In this document: piece after piece, positions 9,291 to 18,342 of the stretch
How the letters are laid out: every line of letters starts with the position of its first letter
How positions within the stretch are numbered: the stretch's first letter is position 1
Assembly (NCBI GenBank): GCA_035452965.1
Contig: DAOTCE010000005.1
Span: forward strand, 173,523-237,522
Direction: 5' to 3'
DNA from: Candidatus Paceibacterota bacterium
GTDB taxonomy: Bacteria; Verrucomicrobiota; Verrucomicrobiia; Limisphaerales; UBA8199
Length of the DNA stretch: 64,000 nucleotides
Translations under genes and position numbers: made by a program
Notes under the pieces: model-generated
The model's database searches: none
The model's input: the letters and a program-made list of their open reading frames with translations, nothing else
What the model was told of the DNA's origin: nothing

Positions 9291-10388
9291 CTATCTTCCG
9301 AGCGGAACCGCTACCCCTACGGTATCTCCGCCACCGGCGGCGCTGCCCTCATTGGCGGCGAGCGTCGTAACAAACGTATTCACGATGGTATTGAGGTATC
9401 GCTTGAGCGTGCTGTAGGGTGTGTTGGGGACGTAGATGATATCGCCCGGCTCCAGGGTCACATCCTGCGCGCGCCCTTTGATAATTGCTCCGTAGTCGGC
9501 CACAATCATCTTAGGCTCCGATAGCGACCCCCGCACAATGGCGACGTGTGACAGGTAAGCGTCCGGCTGTACGCCGTAAGAGCCGACCGTAAACCAATCC
9601 AAGGTCGTAGCGCCAGAGGCGTTGGCGAGTGCCGACACAAGCGTCATACCGTCGGAGTAAGGCACGCTCCGGGGATAGCGCACGGCGCCGAGCACATAGA
9701 TTTGCTGGGACAGAGCCGACGGCACATAGACAAAGTCGTCTGGCTGGAGATAGATGTTTTGGGAAGTGTCACCTTCGCGCAGCAAACGGTGGAAATCTAC
9801 CGGCACGAACTGGCCCTGGCGCATGACGAAGCTATGCCTCAAGTCAGCCAGCTCCTGGAGATTGACCTGACCGCTGGAAATGGCGGTGCCGCCGGCCAGG
9901 GCGATGGCCTCCAGCAACGACATGGGCGCGGGCATGGCGTACACCCCGGGCTGGTTGAGTCGGCCCAGCAACCAGACGTGTTTGCTGGCCACCTCGCGCA
10001 ACGTGACGGCAACTTGCGGCTCGCTCACATACTTTGCCAGTCCTGATTGCAGCAGCTCCCGCATCTCCTTCAGTGTCAGCCCCCAAACGTCCAGCCCGGG
10101 CAGCAGGTAGAAGTAGAGCTTGCCGTCCGGTCCAACGGTTGTGACCGCACGCGAGGTAGGGGTGCCCAGTAGCTCAATCTCCACCCGGTCGCCCGGCCCG
10201 AGCGTGAAAGGGGCATCGCTTGGCCGCAGCAGCTCGGGATTCAACTGGTTCGTGAAATTCAGGGTGGCAGAAGTGCCGGTCGGCTTGGCGGACTGGCTTA
10301 ATGGCGCCGTATTGGCTTTGGGACTGGAACATCCCGCCATAGCGGCCAGCAACAGGCCTGACGAACAAAGAAGGAGGATTCTCTTCAT
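9291..10388 (-). CDS. polysaccharide export outer-membrane lipoprotein (Wza-like, SLBB domains)
   Basis: 365 residues. The signal peptide ends in a lipobox (AMAGC, Cys20). A Poly_export domain follows (about 55-140; LGPGDRVEIELLGTPTSR, VGPDGKLYFYLLPGL), then SLBB-type domains with the characteristic pattern VWLLGRLNQPGVYAM and IYVLGAVRYPRSVPY. Wza-like proteins form the outer-membrane channel for capsule or exopolysaccharide export. The start is 1 bp past the stop of the upstream paralogue (10390-11442), so the two are one operon. No inner-membrane copolymerase, flippase or glycosyltransferase gene is adjacent; the partner machinery must be elsewhere. Confidence 0.9.
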   Translation of the reverse strand: MKRILLLCSSGLLLAAMAGCSSPKANTAPLSQSAKPTGTSATLNFTNQLNPELLRPSDAPFTLGPGDRVEIELLGTPTSRAVTTVGPDGKLYFYLLPGLDVWGLTLKEMRELLQSGLAKYVSEPQVAVTLREVASKHVWLLGRLNQPGVYAMPAPMSLLEAIALAGGTAISSGQVNLQELADLRHSFVMRQGQFVPVDFHRLLREGDTSQNIYLQPDDFVYVPSALSQQIYVLGAVRYPRSVPYSDGMTLVSALANASGATTLDWFTVGSYGVQPDAYLSHVAIVRGSLSEPKMIVADYGAIIKGRAQDVTLEPGDIIYVPNTPYSTLKRYLNTIVNTFVTTLAANEGSAAGGGDTVGVAVPLGR

Positions 10389-10389
10389 G

Positions 10390-11442
10390 CTATTTGATCC
10401 AAGGGCTTGTGGTCAACGGCGGCAATTTCCGGTTAATGGTTGGGACCGTGAAGCCTTGGATGAAGGCGGTAGCGATAGTGTCGAGCAGTTCCTCGGCCTT
10501 CACCCAGGGACTATTGCTCACATAGACGATGTCCTTGGCCTGCAGTTTGAAGTCAGGCGCCTTGGCTGACAGAATGGCGGCCGTATCCACGACGAAGGTT
10601 TCCGGGCGGTTTAGCGAGCCACGCACGACCAGCACACGGCTGCGCCAGGCTTGGGGCGTGAATCCGCCGCGGGCGGCAATGACGCTCATGGTGCTCGTTC
10701 TGGGCAGGAACGCGGCTACACCCGGGCTAAGCACTTGGCCCAGGACATATATCTCGTTGGCGCTGGCCGGGGCGAAGTAGAGAAAGTCATCTGGTTCGAG
10801 AGGCACATTCTGAGAGAGATCGCCCTGCTCAAAGAGCCGCTCGAAGTCCACCGGAACGCGCTGGCCGTTACGCACCAGGAAACTGTGACCCAAGTCGGCC
10901 AGTTCCACAGTGTCCCGGCCATACAACCCGGTTTGCAGGCCTCCAGCGCGCGCCAGAGCCTCGATCACACTCAGGGGCCGGTCGAAGTTGAAGACCCCCC
11001 GGTTTCCCACCGCACCCAGCACGATGTATTTCTTACTATGGAAGGCTACCGGCGTGATGATGGTGCGCGGGTTCTGGTAGTACTTGGAAAGTGCCTCGTC
11101 CAGTTTTGCCCGCAATTCATCAATCGTCAGCCCTGCCGCCATGACATCCCGCGCTTCCCGGAAGGTGATCCGGCCATCTGGGCCGATAGGGACATCGTTC
11201 CGCGTCGAATCCACCATGTCGAACAGGGTGAGATTGAGCACATCACCCGGGCCGAGCGTCAGCCGCTGCTGCCAGGCAGCGCGTTTGGAGAGGGGCGTGA
11301 CGGACAGGGAGGTATTGCCGCCGGTTGCCGGCGCGGGTGCCGTTTCGGAGGAAGCCTCGCTTTCTACGGCGGGCAGGAGGCAAGCGCTCGCCGCGAGGAG
11401 CAGCAAGCAGACAACCCATTGGCTGAAGCAATTGCTATTCAT
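10390..11442 (-). CDS. polysaccharide export protein, Wza-like paralogue
   Basis: 350 residues from the ATG at 11442 (MNSNCFSQWVVCLLLLAAS...); an in-frame upstream extension to 11541 lacks signal-peptide character and was rejected. It has a Poly_export domain (LGPGDVLNLTLFDMVDSTR, IGPDGRITFREARDVMAAG) and two SLBB-like domains (YIVLGAVGNRGVFNF; IYVLGQVLSPGVAAF). The signal peptide has a Cys after SA but lacks a good lipobox, so it may be a soluble or differently anchored partner of the downstream lipoprotein. The pair is tandem, similar in layout and probably arose by duplication. Confidence 0.88.
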   Translation of the reverse strand: MNSNCFSQWVVCLLLLAASACLLPAVESEASSETAPAPATGGNTSLSVTPLSKRAAWQQRLTLGPGDVLNLTLFDMVDSTRNDVPIGPDGRITFREARDVMAAGLTIDELRAKLDEALSKYYQNPRTIITPVAFHSKKYIVLGAVGNRGVFNFDRPLSVIEALARAGGLQTGLYGRDTVELADLGHSFLVRNGQRVPVDFERLFEQGDLSQNVPLEPDDFLYFAPASANEIYVLGQVLSPGVAAFLPRTSTMSVIAARGGFTPQAWRSRVLVVRGSLNRPETFVVDTAAILSAKAPDFKLQAKDIVYVSNSPWVKAEELLDTIATAFIQGFTVPTINRKLPPLTTSPWIK

Positions 11443-11755
11443 AGATGACACAGTGATTCCGGCCAACGATTCAAGCCCACAGTCGTCTCCGACGCCGGGG
11501 GCCGCGCAAGGTCTGCCCCGGCAAATGGGCTGCACGCACATCCGCGTTGCCGCTGGCCACCAGACCGACTGGCTGGCCCAGGTTCTCCACCAGCAACATA
11601 GCTGTTGAAACGGTAAGTGGCGCTAACACTCGCGGCAACACCGGATAATACGGACTGCTTTGTGGGGAGGATTTCGGATGGGGGGTGCATGGACCGGGGC
11701 GGGGCAGGGGCATCGGCGTTGCTTTTCAAACATGCCGAATGCTAGGTTGAGTTTG
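11443..11755. other. divergent intergenic region, no gene
   Basis: About 310 bp between the minus-strand export operon and the plus-strand phosphodiester glycosidase gene. It should hold both promoters. A GATAAT hexamer lies at 11644-11649 without a convincing -35 partner. I see no repeat or convincing ORF. Confidence 0.5.
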
Positions 11756-12700
11756 ATGACAGCAAGATTAGATCGCGGATTCACGCAGAGGTTCTGGGCC
11801 GTTATTCCCGCGTTGCTGCTTGTGCTGGGCCCGATGGCGGCGGTTGGACAGTCGGTGTCGGGCGCGCGGGCGGCGGCCGTTACCAACGCTTTGGCCTCCA
11901 GGCCGGTGGATGCGGTTGCCCACGCCAAGATCTCCCGCTGGAAGTCCATCTTTCGCGGGGTCGAGATGTGCGAGGGATCAACCCAAGTGCCGCGGCGGCT
12001 CCAGGTCCGCGCCGTCAAGGTTGACCTGCGCGAGCCGACGATTGGTTTCCTGGTCACCCCGCGCATTGGCCAGGGGACAAACGCCTGGGGGGCTCGCACC
12101 ACGTCGGAGTTCCTGGAGGAGTTCAAGTGCCAGGTGGCGCTCAACGGGTCTATCTTCGACGTGTTTGCCAGAAGGCGGGGTGATCCGATGCGTGTCGAGG
12201 GCCTGTCACTCTCGCGGGGCGACTTCTACCAGTCTAATCACCGTTGGGACGCTTTGTTGATCGGCACGAACCGGCAGGCCTGGATCGCCCGCGCTCCGAG
12301 AAATGCGGTCGGGGCCTATAACGGGCTGAGCGGGTTTTACGCGTTGCTGGTCAATGGCCGGAACAATGGCACCAGCACCAATCGCCATCCGCGATCGGCG
12401 GTGGGTGTCAGCCGCAACGGGCGTTACCTGATCCTGATGACCATTGACGGGCGCCAACCGGGCTACAGTGAGGGCACCAGCACGGCGGAGACGGCGGAGT
12501 GGATGCGCAAGCTCGGCGCCTACAACGCACTGAACCTTGATGGCGGGGGCAGCACGGCCCTGGTTATCGAAGGGCCTGACGGCTCGCCGATCGCGCTAAA
12601 CCGTCCCTGCGGCCCGCCGCTGGGCATGGAGCGGCGGGTGGCCAATCACCTCGGTGTCTACGCCAGGAAGTTGCCGGGTCGCAAGACCCTGTGGCGCTGA
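11756..12700 (+). CDS. exported phosphodiester glycosidase (NAGPA-domain) protein
   Basis: 314 residues from the ATG at 11756, chosen because a signal peptide starts there (MTARLDRGFTQRFW, then a hydrophobic core). In-frame ATGs lie upstream at 11732 and 11678. The body matches the NAGPA/phosphodiester glycosidase fold: KVDLREPTIGFLVTPRIGQ, a VALNGSIFDV strand, and the hallmark NLDGGGSTAL near the C-terminus, ending HLGVYA. Family members remove sugar-phosphodiester caps, and many bacterial relatives are exopolysaccharide-associated. That fits its place divergent to the polysaccharide export genes, but the substrate is unknown. The downstream gene converges at 12723. Confidence 0.85.
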   Translation: MTARLDRGFTQRFWAVIPALLLVLGPMAAVGQSVSGARAAAVTNALASRPVDAVAHAKISRWKSIFRGVEMCEGSTQVPRRLQVRAVKVDLREPTIGFLVTPRIGQGTNAWGARTTSEFLEEFKCQVALNGSIFDVFARRRGDPMRVEGLSLSRGDFYQSNHRWDALLIGTNRQAWIARAPRNAVGAYNGLSGFYALLVNGRNNGTSTNRHPRSAVGVSRNGRYLILMTIDGRQPGYSEGTSTAETAEWMRKLGAYNALNLDGGGSTALVIEGPDGSPIALNRPCGPPLGMERRVANHLGVYARKLPGRKTLWR

Positions 12701-12722
12701 AATGCGCCGGGCGGACCTCCTG

Positions 12723-13571
12723 CTACACCTTGCCCATTCCCCGGAGGGCCTCGAAGCAGCGCTTCACGGCCTGGAGCGGGTCTTTGCCGCTCTCGTGCTC
12801 GACGATATACCACTGGGTCCTGCCCTTGCTCTCGCAGAACGCGAAGACCTCCTTCCACTGGACTTGGTCCTCGCCGATGGCCGCCTCGGGGCCGCCGCCA
12901 TGGGCCTTGAGGTGAATGGTGCGCGCACGGCCGGGATATCTCTTTAACACGGCCACCGGGTCGGCGCCGCCGGTGAGGCAATTACTGGTATCGAGCTGCA
13001 TGACCACGGCTGGCTTGGTGTTGCCGAAGAACAAGTCCCAAGCCGACACGCCTTCGACCTTCTTGAAATCGTGCTGGTGCGCATGGTAGCCCACCCACAT
13101 GCCTTCGGGCTTCACCTTGACGGCGACTTCGTTGTAGAGCTGCGCCCGATCAAGCCATTCCTGTTTGGACTTGGCCTCCGCCATCCAGGGGACGATGAGG
13201 AATTTATTCCCAATGGTGCGGTTGAACTCGATGGTCTCCTTGAGCTTGTCGCCCTGAATGGAGTCGTAAGGAGTATGGGTGCCGCAGCAGACGAGGCCGT
13301 TGTCGTCGAGCAGCTTGCGCAATTCCTTCGCGCTGCGTCCGTGGTAGCCGGCGAACTCAACACCCGGGTAGCCGATCTTGGCGACCGCCGCCAGCGTGCC
13401 GGGGAGGTCGGCCTTGCACTGCTCGCGCACCGAGTAAAGCTGGAGGCCGACCGGGATCTTCTTGCGCGCAGCCGCGTGGGCCAGCGGCGCGACGCCAAGC
13501 GCTACCCCAGCAGCGCCCAGAGCGCCCAGAAACTCGCGCCGGGTCACAGTGGAAGTTGAAACACGATTCAT
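12723..13571 (-). CDS. Tat-exported sugar phosphate isomerase/epimerase-like TIM-barrel protein
   Basis: 282 residues from the ATG at 13571; an upstream in-frame ATG at 13628 is not preferred. The N-terminus has a twin-arginine signal (TVTRREFLGALGAAGVALG...AHA). The body is a xylose-isomerase-like barrel: GLQLYSVREQCKADLPGTLA, GVEFAGYHGRSA, WVGYHAHQHDF (metal-binding His), and MQLDTSNCLTGGADPVAVL (metal-binding Asp). Such exported proteins are common in Verrucomicrobia and Planctomycetes and are thought to act on sugars outside the cytoplasm; the exact substrate is unknown. Two paralogues sit at 23943 and 49016. Confidence 0.88.
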   Translation of the reverse strand: MNRVSTSTVTRREFLGALGAAGVALGVAPLAHAAARKKIPVGLQLYSVREQCKADLPGTLAAVAKIGYPGVEFAGYHGRSAKELRKLLDDNGLVCCGTHTPYDSIQGDKLKETIEFNRTIGNKFLIVPWMAEAKSKQEWLDRAQLYNEVAVKVKPEGMWVGYHAHQHDFKKVEGVSAWDLFFGNTKPAVVMQLDTSNCLTGGADPVAVLKRYPGRARTIHLKAHGGGPEAAIGEDQVQWKEVFAFCESKGRTQWYIVEHESGKDPLQAVKRCFEALRGMGKV

Positions 13572-13674
13572 GACAGAGTCCTTTCGTTTGGTTGAAGTCG
13601 AACGCATGATTGATTTTGTTGGTGGCACTTTACCGCGTTCCCCGTTAGCCCGTCAACGAGAAGGGGACGAAGGG

Positions 13675-13702
13675 GACAAGGCGATTCAGACAAGGCGATT
13701 CA
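13675..13702. repeat. 14-bp direct tandem duplication
   Basis: GACAAGGCGATTCA occurs twice back to back (13675-13688 and 13689-13702), just after two tandem copies of GAAGGGGAC (13660-13677). The stretch lies in the 230-bp divergent gap between the TIM-barrel gene and the beta-propeller gene. It may be replication slippage or a binding site array; nothing distinguishes these. Confidence 0.6.
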
Positions 13703-13801
13703 CGTTGCATTCGGCGGCAGATTCTGCCATGCTGCAACCGGTCGGGACCGGGCCCTGCCGAGCGCGGGCAACGAGGCTCCAGTTTCGCCACATTCGGAAT
13801 C

Positions 13802-14917
13802 GTGTCACACAATCAACGTGCGATGTGGTCGGCGCCGGCAACCGACCCCGGCAAGCGCCGTCAGGTCAGACGGCTCCTGCTGGTGGGGCTCGTGTTTACG
13901 GTTCCGGCTATATTCGTCGGCTGGACCATATTCCAGCAGGCGCGTTCGGCCCGAAACTCGCCGCCTCCGCCGCCGGTTTACAGTGTTGGCGACGACTTCC
14001 GTCAACCGGAAAGTCACCTGCGCTCGACCCCCCGGGCCTTCCCAGACCGCGCCAGCCCCGTTCTTCCCGGCCAGCAACACGTTCTGAACTATGGCGGTGG
14101 CGAGGGGGAACTGGGCATGGTTCGCGAGCCGGGGCAACCGCCGGTTGGGCCGGAGTCCTTTGCGGTCGGCAAGGACGGTAGCATTCTGGTGGCGGACGTG
14201 GTGAATCAGCGCGTGGTGGTTTACTCCAGCAACGGCAGCTACCTCCGCAGCCTCAGCCTTCCGGGTATCGCCCTTGGGGATGTCATGGCCGACGACCAGG
14301 GTCGCGTTTATGTCTATGACCAGGTACGGCGTGCTTTGCACCAATACGACCCCGACGGCACCCCGCGCAGCACGCTGGAACTCACCCCCAAAGACATTGA
14401 TACCCGCGGCTATTTTCATCTTACCGGCAACGCTGTCTTTTTCGCCGACGCCGCCGCGCGCGACGTGCTGGTGGCGGTCGTGCGGGATGGCGTGCTGGTG
14501 GCGCCCGACCCAAACACACAGCGCAAGGTGGACGGCATCCACGCCCCGAGCGAGCGAGTCTACTTCCTGTCGCTGGACCGGGGAAGGGCGCTGCATCTGC
14601 GGGTCGTAGAGGCCCCTATGGCCATGTCAGACGCATTGACGTTGGAGGTTCCCTGGGCGGGAATCGTGTCCGCGCGATACGTAGGTGAAGACAACGCCGG
14701 GCGGTTCTACGTCCAGACCGAGCGGCTGGAAGATACGCGCATCGTGCTGGAGGTGCTGAGCTTCGAGCCCGGGGGTGAACTGCTCGCCGCTACCCGGATG
14801 CCCGAGAATGATTACGCCCTCTGGACTGCCAAGCTCGTGGACGTGCGGGCCGACGGCACGATCGTCCAGTTTCTGCCCCAGCGCGGACAGGCCAAGCTTA
14901 ACCTGTTCACGAATTGA
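13802..14917 (+). CDS. membrane-anchored beta-propeller (NHL/SMP-30-like) protein
   Basis: 371 residues with a GTG start; an ATG at 13823 is an alternative. A basic N-terminus is followed by one membrane segment (about 25-45, LLLVGLVFTVPAIFVGWTIF), a Pro-rich linker and a beta-propeller-like body with blade patterns such as ESFAVGKDGSILVADVVNQR, GDVMADDQGRVYVYDQVRR and YVGEDNAGRFYVQTERL. The D-x-G/N-x-hydrophobic-Y-V repeats resemble NHL or gluconolactonase-type propellers. Ligand and function are unknown. The next gene begins 12 bp after its stop, so this protein and the large NlpC/P60-like protein are probably co-expressed. Confidence 0.8.
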   Translation: MSHNQRAMWSAPATDPGKRRQVRRLLLVGLVFTVPAIFVGWTIFQQARSARNSPPPPPVYSVGDDFRQPESHLRSTPRAFPDRASPVLPGQQHVLNYGGGEGELGMVREPGQPPVGPESFAVGKDGSILVADVVNQRVVVYSSNGSYLRSLSLPGIALGDVMADDQGRVYVYDQVRRALHQYDPDGTPRSTLELTPKDIDTRGYFHLTGNAVFFADAAARDVLVAVVRDGVLVAPDPNTQRKVDGIHAPSERVYFLSLDRGRALHLRVVEAPMAMSDALTLEVPWAGIVSARYVGEDNAGRFYVQTERLEDTRIVLEVLSFEPGGELLAATRMPENDYALWTAKLVDVRADGTIVQFLPQRGQAKLNLFTN

Positions 14918-14929
14918 TCCGACACGTCC

Positions 14930-17900
14930 ATGAATACAATGAAAACCACACTATTCACTGTCGCGACCGCACTGCTGCTTCCCGGCGCCGCCTTCGCATG
15001 GTCCGGCGACACCTGGGCGCCCATCAGCCGCGACACCATTAAGGCCATCGCGGACCAGATGATTGACTCGACCTGGACGCCCAACAACACTCTCGCCAAC
15101 TGGCAATACGGCTCCACCTCCCACACTTACACCAAGGGCGTTACTTACACCGGCGTCGCCTACACCCAGGCCAACCCTCAGGACAACTGGTCGGACTTCT
15201 ATAACTTTGTCACCACCACCGCTGGCGGTAGCGTCAACTATGGCAACGACTGTTCGGGTTTTGTGAGCATCTGCTGGAAGTTGCCGGGGCGTAAAACCAC
15301 CTACTATTTCGAGAAAGAGCTTGGGACCTATTGGATCAGTCTCGGCGAGACTAACACCGCCGCGACGGCTCCCCTGGTGATGGGCGACGCCCTCAACTCC
15401 AAGTCCGACCACATCGTCCTGTTCCTGAACCGCGAAACCAGCGGTGTCCGCACCATGGAACAGACGCCAAACAATGCCCAGCGGAAGGTGCGCTCCTACA
15501 GCTTCCTCGATAGCTACCGCCCGATTCGCCGGCTCCAGATCACCGAGGCCCCGCTCCTGGCGACTGACGGCCTGAGCCGGGTGGCGGACATGGGCAACAC
15601 GGTGACGTTCCGCGTCACGGCCAGCGGCACCGCACCGCTCACGTACCGGTGGAAGTTCAACGGGAACTATGTCGCGGGCGCGACGACCAACCAACTGACC
15701 CTGAGCGCCGCCCAGCTCACCAACGCCGGCAACTACGTGTGCGTGGTCACCAACATCTTCGGCAGCGTCACCAGCCGGACGATGTCCCTGACGGTCTATC
15801 CGGCGCAGACGACAGTGTTTCTGGATACGTTCGACACCAACAGCGCCGTGCTGTGGCGGGTCAACAGGAGTTCCACCGACACGCGGGCGGTGTTCAACTA
15901 CGACTACTCGGCGATGGGCCTGCCGTCGGCGCCGCGGTCCACTGGCGGCACCACGCGCGGCTTGCGCCTGGAAGCGAACCTGACGGCGGGGGCGAAGGCA
16001 GCCGTGTCGCTGTCCCCATTGAACCGGAGTTTTGCGGGCGACTACCGGCTGCGCTTTGATGTGTGGATGAATGCGAATGGGCCGTTTCCCGAGGGCGGAG
16101 CCGGCTCGACACAACACGCCACGGCCGGCCTTGGCACGGCGGGCAACCGCGTGCAATGGGCCGGCGCCGGCGCCACGGCCGACGGATACTGGTTTGCGGT
16201 GGACGGCGAGGGCCAGGCGGGCAATACCTCCAGCACGGGGGGTGATTTCTGCGCCTTCGCCGGCACCTCCCTCCAAGGCACAAACACCGGAGTTTATGCG
16301 GCGGGCACCGATCCGGCTGCGAAGGACGAGGTCCACCCCTACCACGTCGCGGCATTTCCAGGCGGGGCAACCGCGCCGGCCTGGCAGCGGAGCAACTATA
16401 CGCAGCAGACCGGTGCGCTGGCCGACGGCACCATTGGCTTTGCGTGGCGCGAAGTAATCGTGGCAAGGCGGGGCAACGCGGTGGATTGGTCCATTGACGG
16501 GATTCGGCTGGCTACCATCATCAACGCGACCCTTACGGCGAGCAACGTGTTTGTGGGCTACTGGGATATGTTCACGTCGCTGACGGATAATACCAACCTG
16601 AGCTTTGCGGTGGTGGACAATGTGCGGGTGGAGGTGCCTATCACCGTGCCGGTGATCACGGCCCAACCGCAGGGCCGGACGGTACTTGCCGGGGAGAGTG
16701 TGGCGCTGACGGTTGGCGCAGCGGGACCGGCTCCGTTGAGTTACCAGTGGCGGTGCCACGGCACGAATCTGCCCGGCGCCACCAGCTCGAGTCTGGCTTG
16801 GAGCAGCGTGACCACTAACCAGTCCGGCCCCTACACCGTGGAGGTGATGAACGGCTATGGCGCCGTGACCAGCCAACCGGCAATGCTGATGGTCCAACCG
16901 GCCTTTGCGGCGGGCGGTTGGTCACGGGCATGGAGCCTGGCGCCCGGCACGCGACCCTACTTGACGGTCAACGCCCTTCCGTATGAGCGCGGCATGGCCT
17001 ATAACCCGGTGACACGCCGGCTATCGCTGGTCAGCCGCAGCGGGCCCCATGTGTATGTGCTGGATGGAGACACGGGGGCAGATGTGGGTGAACTGAGCGT
17101 GAGCGGAGTTGCCGGCGGCACCTACACGCTGCTGCTGGTTGGCGTGGCGGACGATGGGGTGGTCTATGCGGCCAACCTGACCACCGCGGGCACCACCACG
17201 CCTTTCACACTCTACCGCTGGGCCAGTGACACACCCGGCACGGTGCCGACGGTGGCTTACTCGGGTGATCCCGGCGCCGGCAACAACCAGCGATGGGGGG
17301 ACACGCTCGATGTGCGCGGCGCGGGCGCCAACACGCAGGTCATACTTGCTTCGCGCAGCGGCAATGCGGTTGCGGTTCTGACCACGGCGAACGGCCTGGA
17401 TTTCACTTCCAGGCTCATCTCGGTGGCGGACGCGCCGGCGGGCGCGTTTGGCCTGGGGCTGGCTTTCGGGGCGGGCAACACCTTCTGGGGCAAAGCCACC
17501 TCGCAGAACTTGCGGCAGGTCTCCTTCAATTTGGCGGCGGGAACCGGGACAACCATCCGCAATCACGGCAGTCCTGGCTTTCCGGGGACTGTGGCGCCCA
17601 TTGGGGTGAGCTCCGCGCTGAACCTGCTTGCGGGCATCAATGTGGGCACGACCGGCAACAACCTGCGCCTCTACAACCTCACGTTCACCGGCGGCACACC
17701 CGTGTTCCTGACCGCGACCAACTTCGCGTCCGACAATGACAATACCGGCAGCGGGACCGGCGCGGTGGACTTCGGCGCCGACCGCGTCTATGCGCTGGGC
17801 GGCAACAACGGCTTGGTGGCGCTGCAAATCCTGCCAGTGGCCGCGCCCCCGGCTGAACCGGGCCGTTTCGAGGCCATCGGGCGCTCCCCTGACGGCACCG

Positions 17901-18076
17901 TGCGGCTGGACATGTGCGGCACGGCGCACACCAACTACATCCTTGAATGGACCGGGGACTGGCGGACGTGGTCGAATCTGTGCACGTTGTCTGGCACCAA
18001 TGGCCTGTTCTGGTGGGTGGATCCCTGCGCCGGCAACCCCGGCCACCGCTTCTACCGCCTGCGGCTGGCGCCGTAG
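14930..18076 (+). CDS. large secreted protein: NlpC/P60-like head, Ig-like and lectin-like domains, beta-propeller, FYR tail
   Basis: 1048 residues with a signal peptide (about 1-23). The head (24-200) looks like a papain-fold amidase: the nucleophile motif NDCSGFVSICWKL (Cys108) and a later SDHIVLFLN (His161). It may cut peptidoglycan peptides or be an inactive relative. Next come an Ig-like domain (about 205-290, YRWKFNGNYVAGATTNQLTL), a LamG-like stretch (about 295-580), a second Ig-like domain (about 585-660, LSYQWRCHGTNLPGATSS), a beta-propeller-like segment (about 665-990) and a C-terminal module ending HRFYRLRLAP. Everything from residue 214 on is shared with the next gene (18343-22257). 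The protein is expected at the cell surface or released. Confidence 0.88.
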   Translation: MNTMKTTLFTVATALLLPGAAFAWSGDTWAPISRDTIKAIADQMIDSTWTPNNTLANWQYGSTSHTYTKGVTYTGVAYTQANPQDNWSDFYNFVTTTAGGSVNYGNDCSGFVSICWKLPGRKTTYYFEKELGTYWISLGETNTAATAPLVMGDALNSKSDHIVLFLNRETSGVRTMEQTPNNAQRKVRSYSFLDSYRPIRRLQITEAPLLATDGLSRVADMGNTVTFRVTASGTAPLTYRWKFNGNYVAGATTNQLTLSAAQLTNAGNYVCVVTNIFGSVTSRTMSLTVYPAQTTVFLDTFDTNSAVLWRVNRSSTDTRAVFNYDYSAMGLPSAPRSTGGTTRGLRLEANLTAGAKAAVSLSPLNRSFAGDYRLRFDVWMNANGPFPEGGAGSTQHATAGLGTAGNRVQWAGAGATADGYWFAVDGEGQAGNTSSTGGDFCAFAGTSLQGTNTGVYAAGTDPAAKDEVHPYHVAAFPGGATAPAWQRSNYTQQTGALADGTIGFAWREVIVARRGNAVDWSIDGIRLATIINATLTASNVFVGYWDMFTSLTDNTNLSFAVVDNVRVEVPITVPVITAQPQGRTVLAGESVALTVGAAGPAPLSYQWRCHGTNLPGATSSSLAWSSVTTNQSGPYTVEVMNGYGAVTSQPAMLMVQPAFAAGGWSRAWSLAPGTRPYLTVNALPYERGMAYNPVTRRLSLVSRSGPHVYVLDGDTGADVGELSVSGVAGGTYTLLLVGVADDGVVYAANLTTAGTTTPFTLYRWASDTPGTVPTVAYSGDPGAGNNQRWGDTLDVRGAGANTQVILASRSGNAVAVLTTANGLDFTSRLISVADAPAGAFGLGLAFGAGNTFWGKATSQNLRQVSFNLAAGTGTTIRNHGSPGFPGTVAPIGVSSALNLLAGINVGTTGNNLRLYNLTFTGGTPVFLTATNFASDNDNTGSGTGAVDFGADRVYALGGNNGLVALQILPVAAPPAEPGRFEAIGRSPDGTVRLDMCGTAHTNYILEWTGDWRTWSNLCTLSGTNGLFWWVDPCAGNPGHRFYRLRLAP
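15569..18073. repeat. intragenic duplicated module, copy A
   Basis: This segment, from the GLSRV codons to the end of the first large secreted-protein gene, is repeated at 19756-22254 in the same frame and direction. Many stretches agree at the DNA level, for instance around TGGGCTACTGGGATATGTTC in both copies, so the duplication seems recent compared with typical domain divergence. I did not compute identity. Confidence 0.85.
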
Positions 18077-18144
18077 GAACTTGCACGCAGAGGTTGTCGG
18101 CTGCCGCTTGCTTGGGGCGTGTGGGTGGCAGGTGCAGGGCGGTG

Positions 18145-18267
18145 GACAAAGTAGGGCAGGCGTCCTCGCCTGCCAGTGTTGGCGGCGTCCCGCCGCCAAA
18201 TCTCTGGAATCTCCGGGCGGGCCGCCCGGCGAACTGGCAGGCGAGGACGCCGGCCCTACACTTTGTC
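18145..18267. repeat. cruciform-type intergenic inverted-repeat element
   Basis: Outer arms 18151-18176 and 18234-18259 are complementary at 25 of 26 positions (left arm begins GTAGGGCAGGCGTCCTC). They extend outward by another six pairs around a 2-nt bulge. Inside are two perfect hairpins with 7-bp stems: 18181-18197 (GGCGGCG/CGCCGCC) and 18213-18229 (CCGGGCG/CGCCCGG). A three-stem cruciform or stable RNA fold results. It lies between two plus-strand genes and could terminate the first transcript, but there is no T-run. Related pieces occur at 25074-25117 and, with other stem sequences, at 53257-53316. Confidence 0.8.
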
Positions 18268-18342
18268 ACTGGCCCTGGCGCGAGGTGTGGTTTGGCGCTT
18301 TTCGAGATTGACTTGCACCAGGTAGTTTGCTAAACAGGTAAA

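Noticed and set aside
14951..16897. 648-codon antisense ORF against the NlpC/P60-like gene
   Set aside because: A shadow caused by high GC and biased codon use; low-complexity Arg/His/Gly-rich product, no domain, while the opposite strand has clear domains. Similar shadows at 801-1763, 45523-46569 and 60068-61012 were rejected for the same reason.
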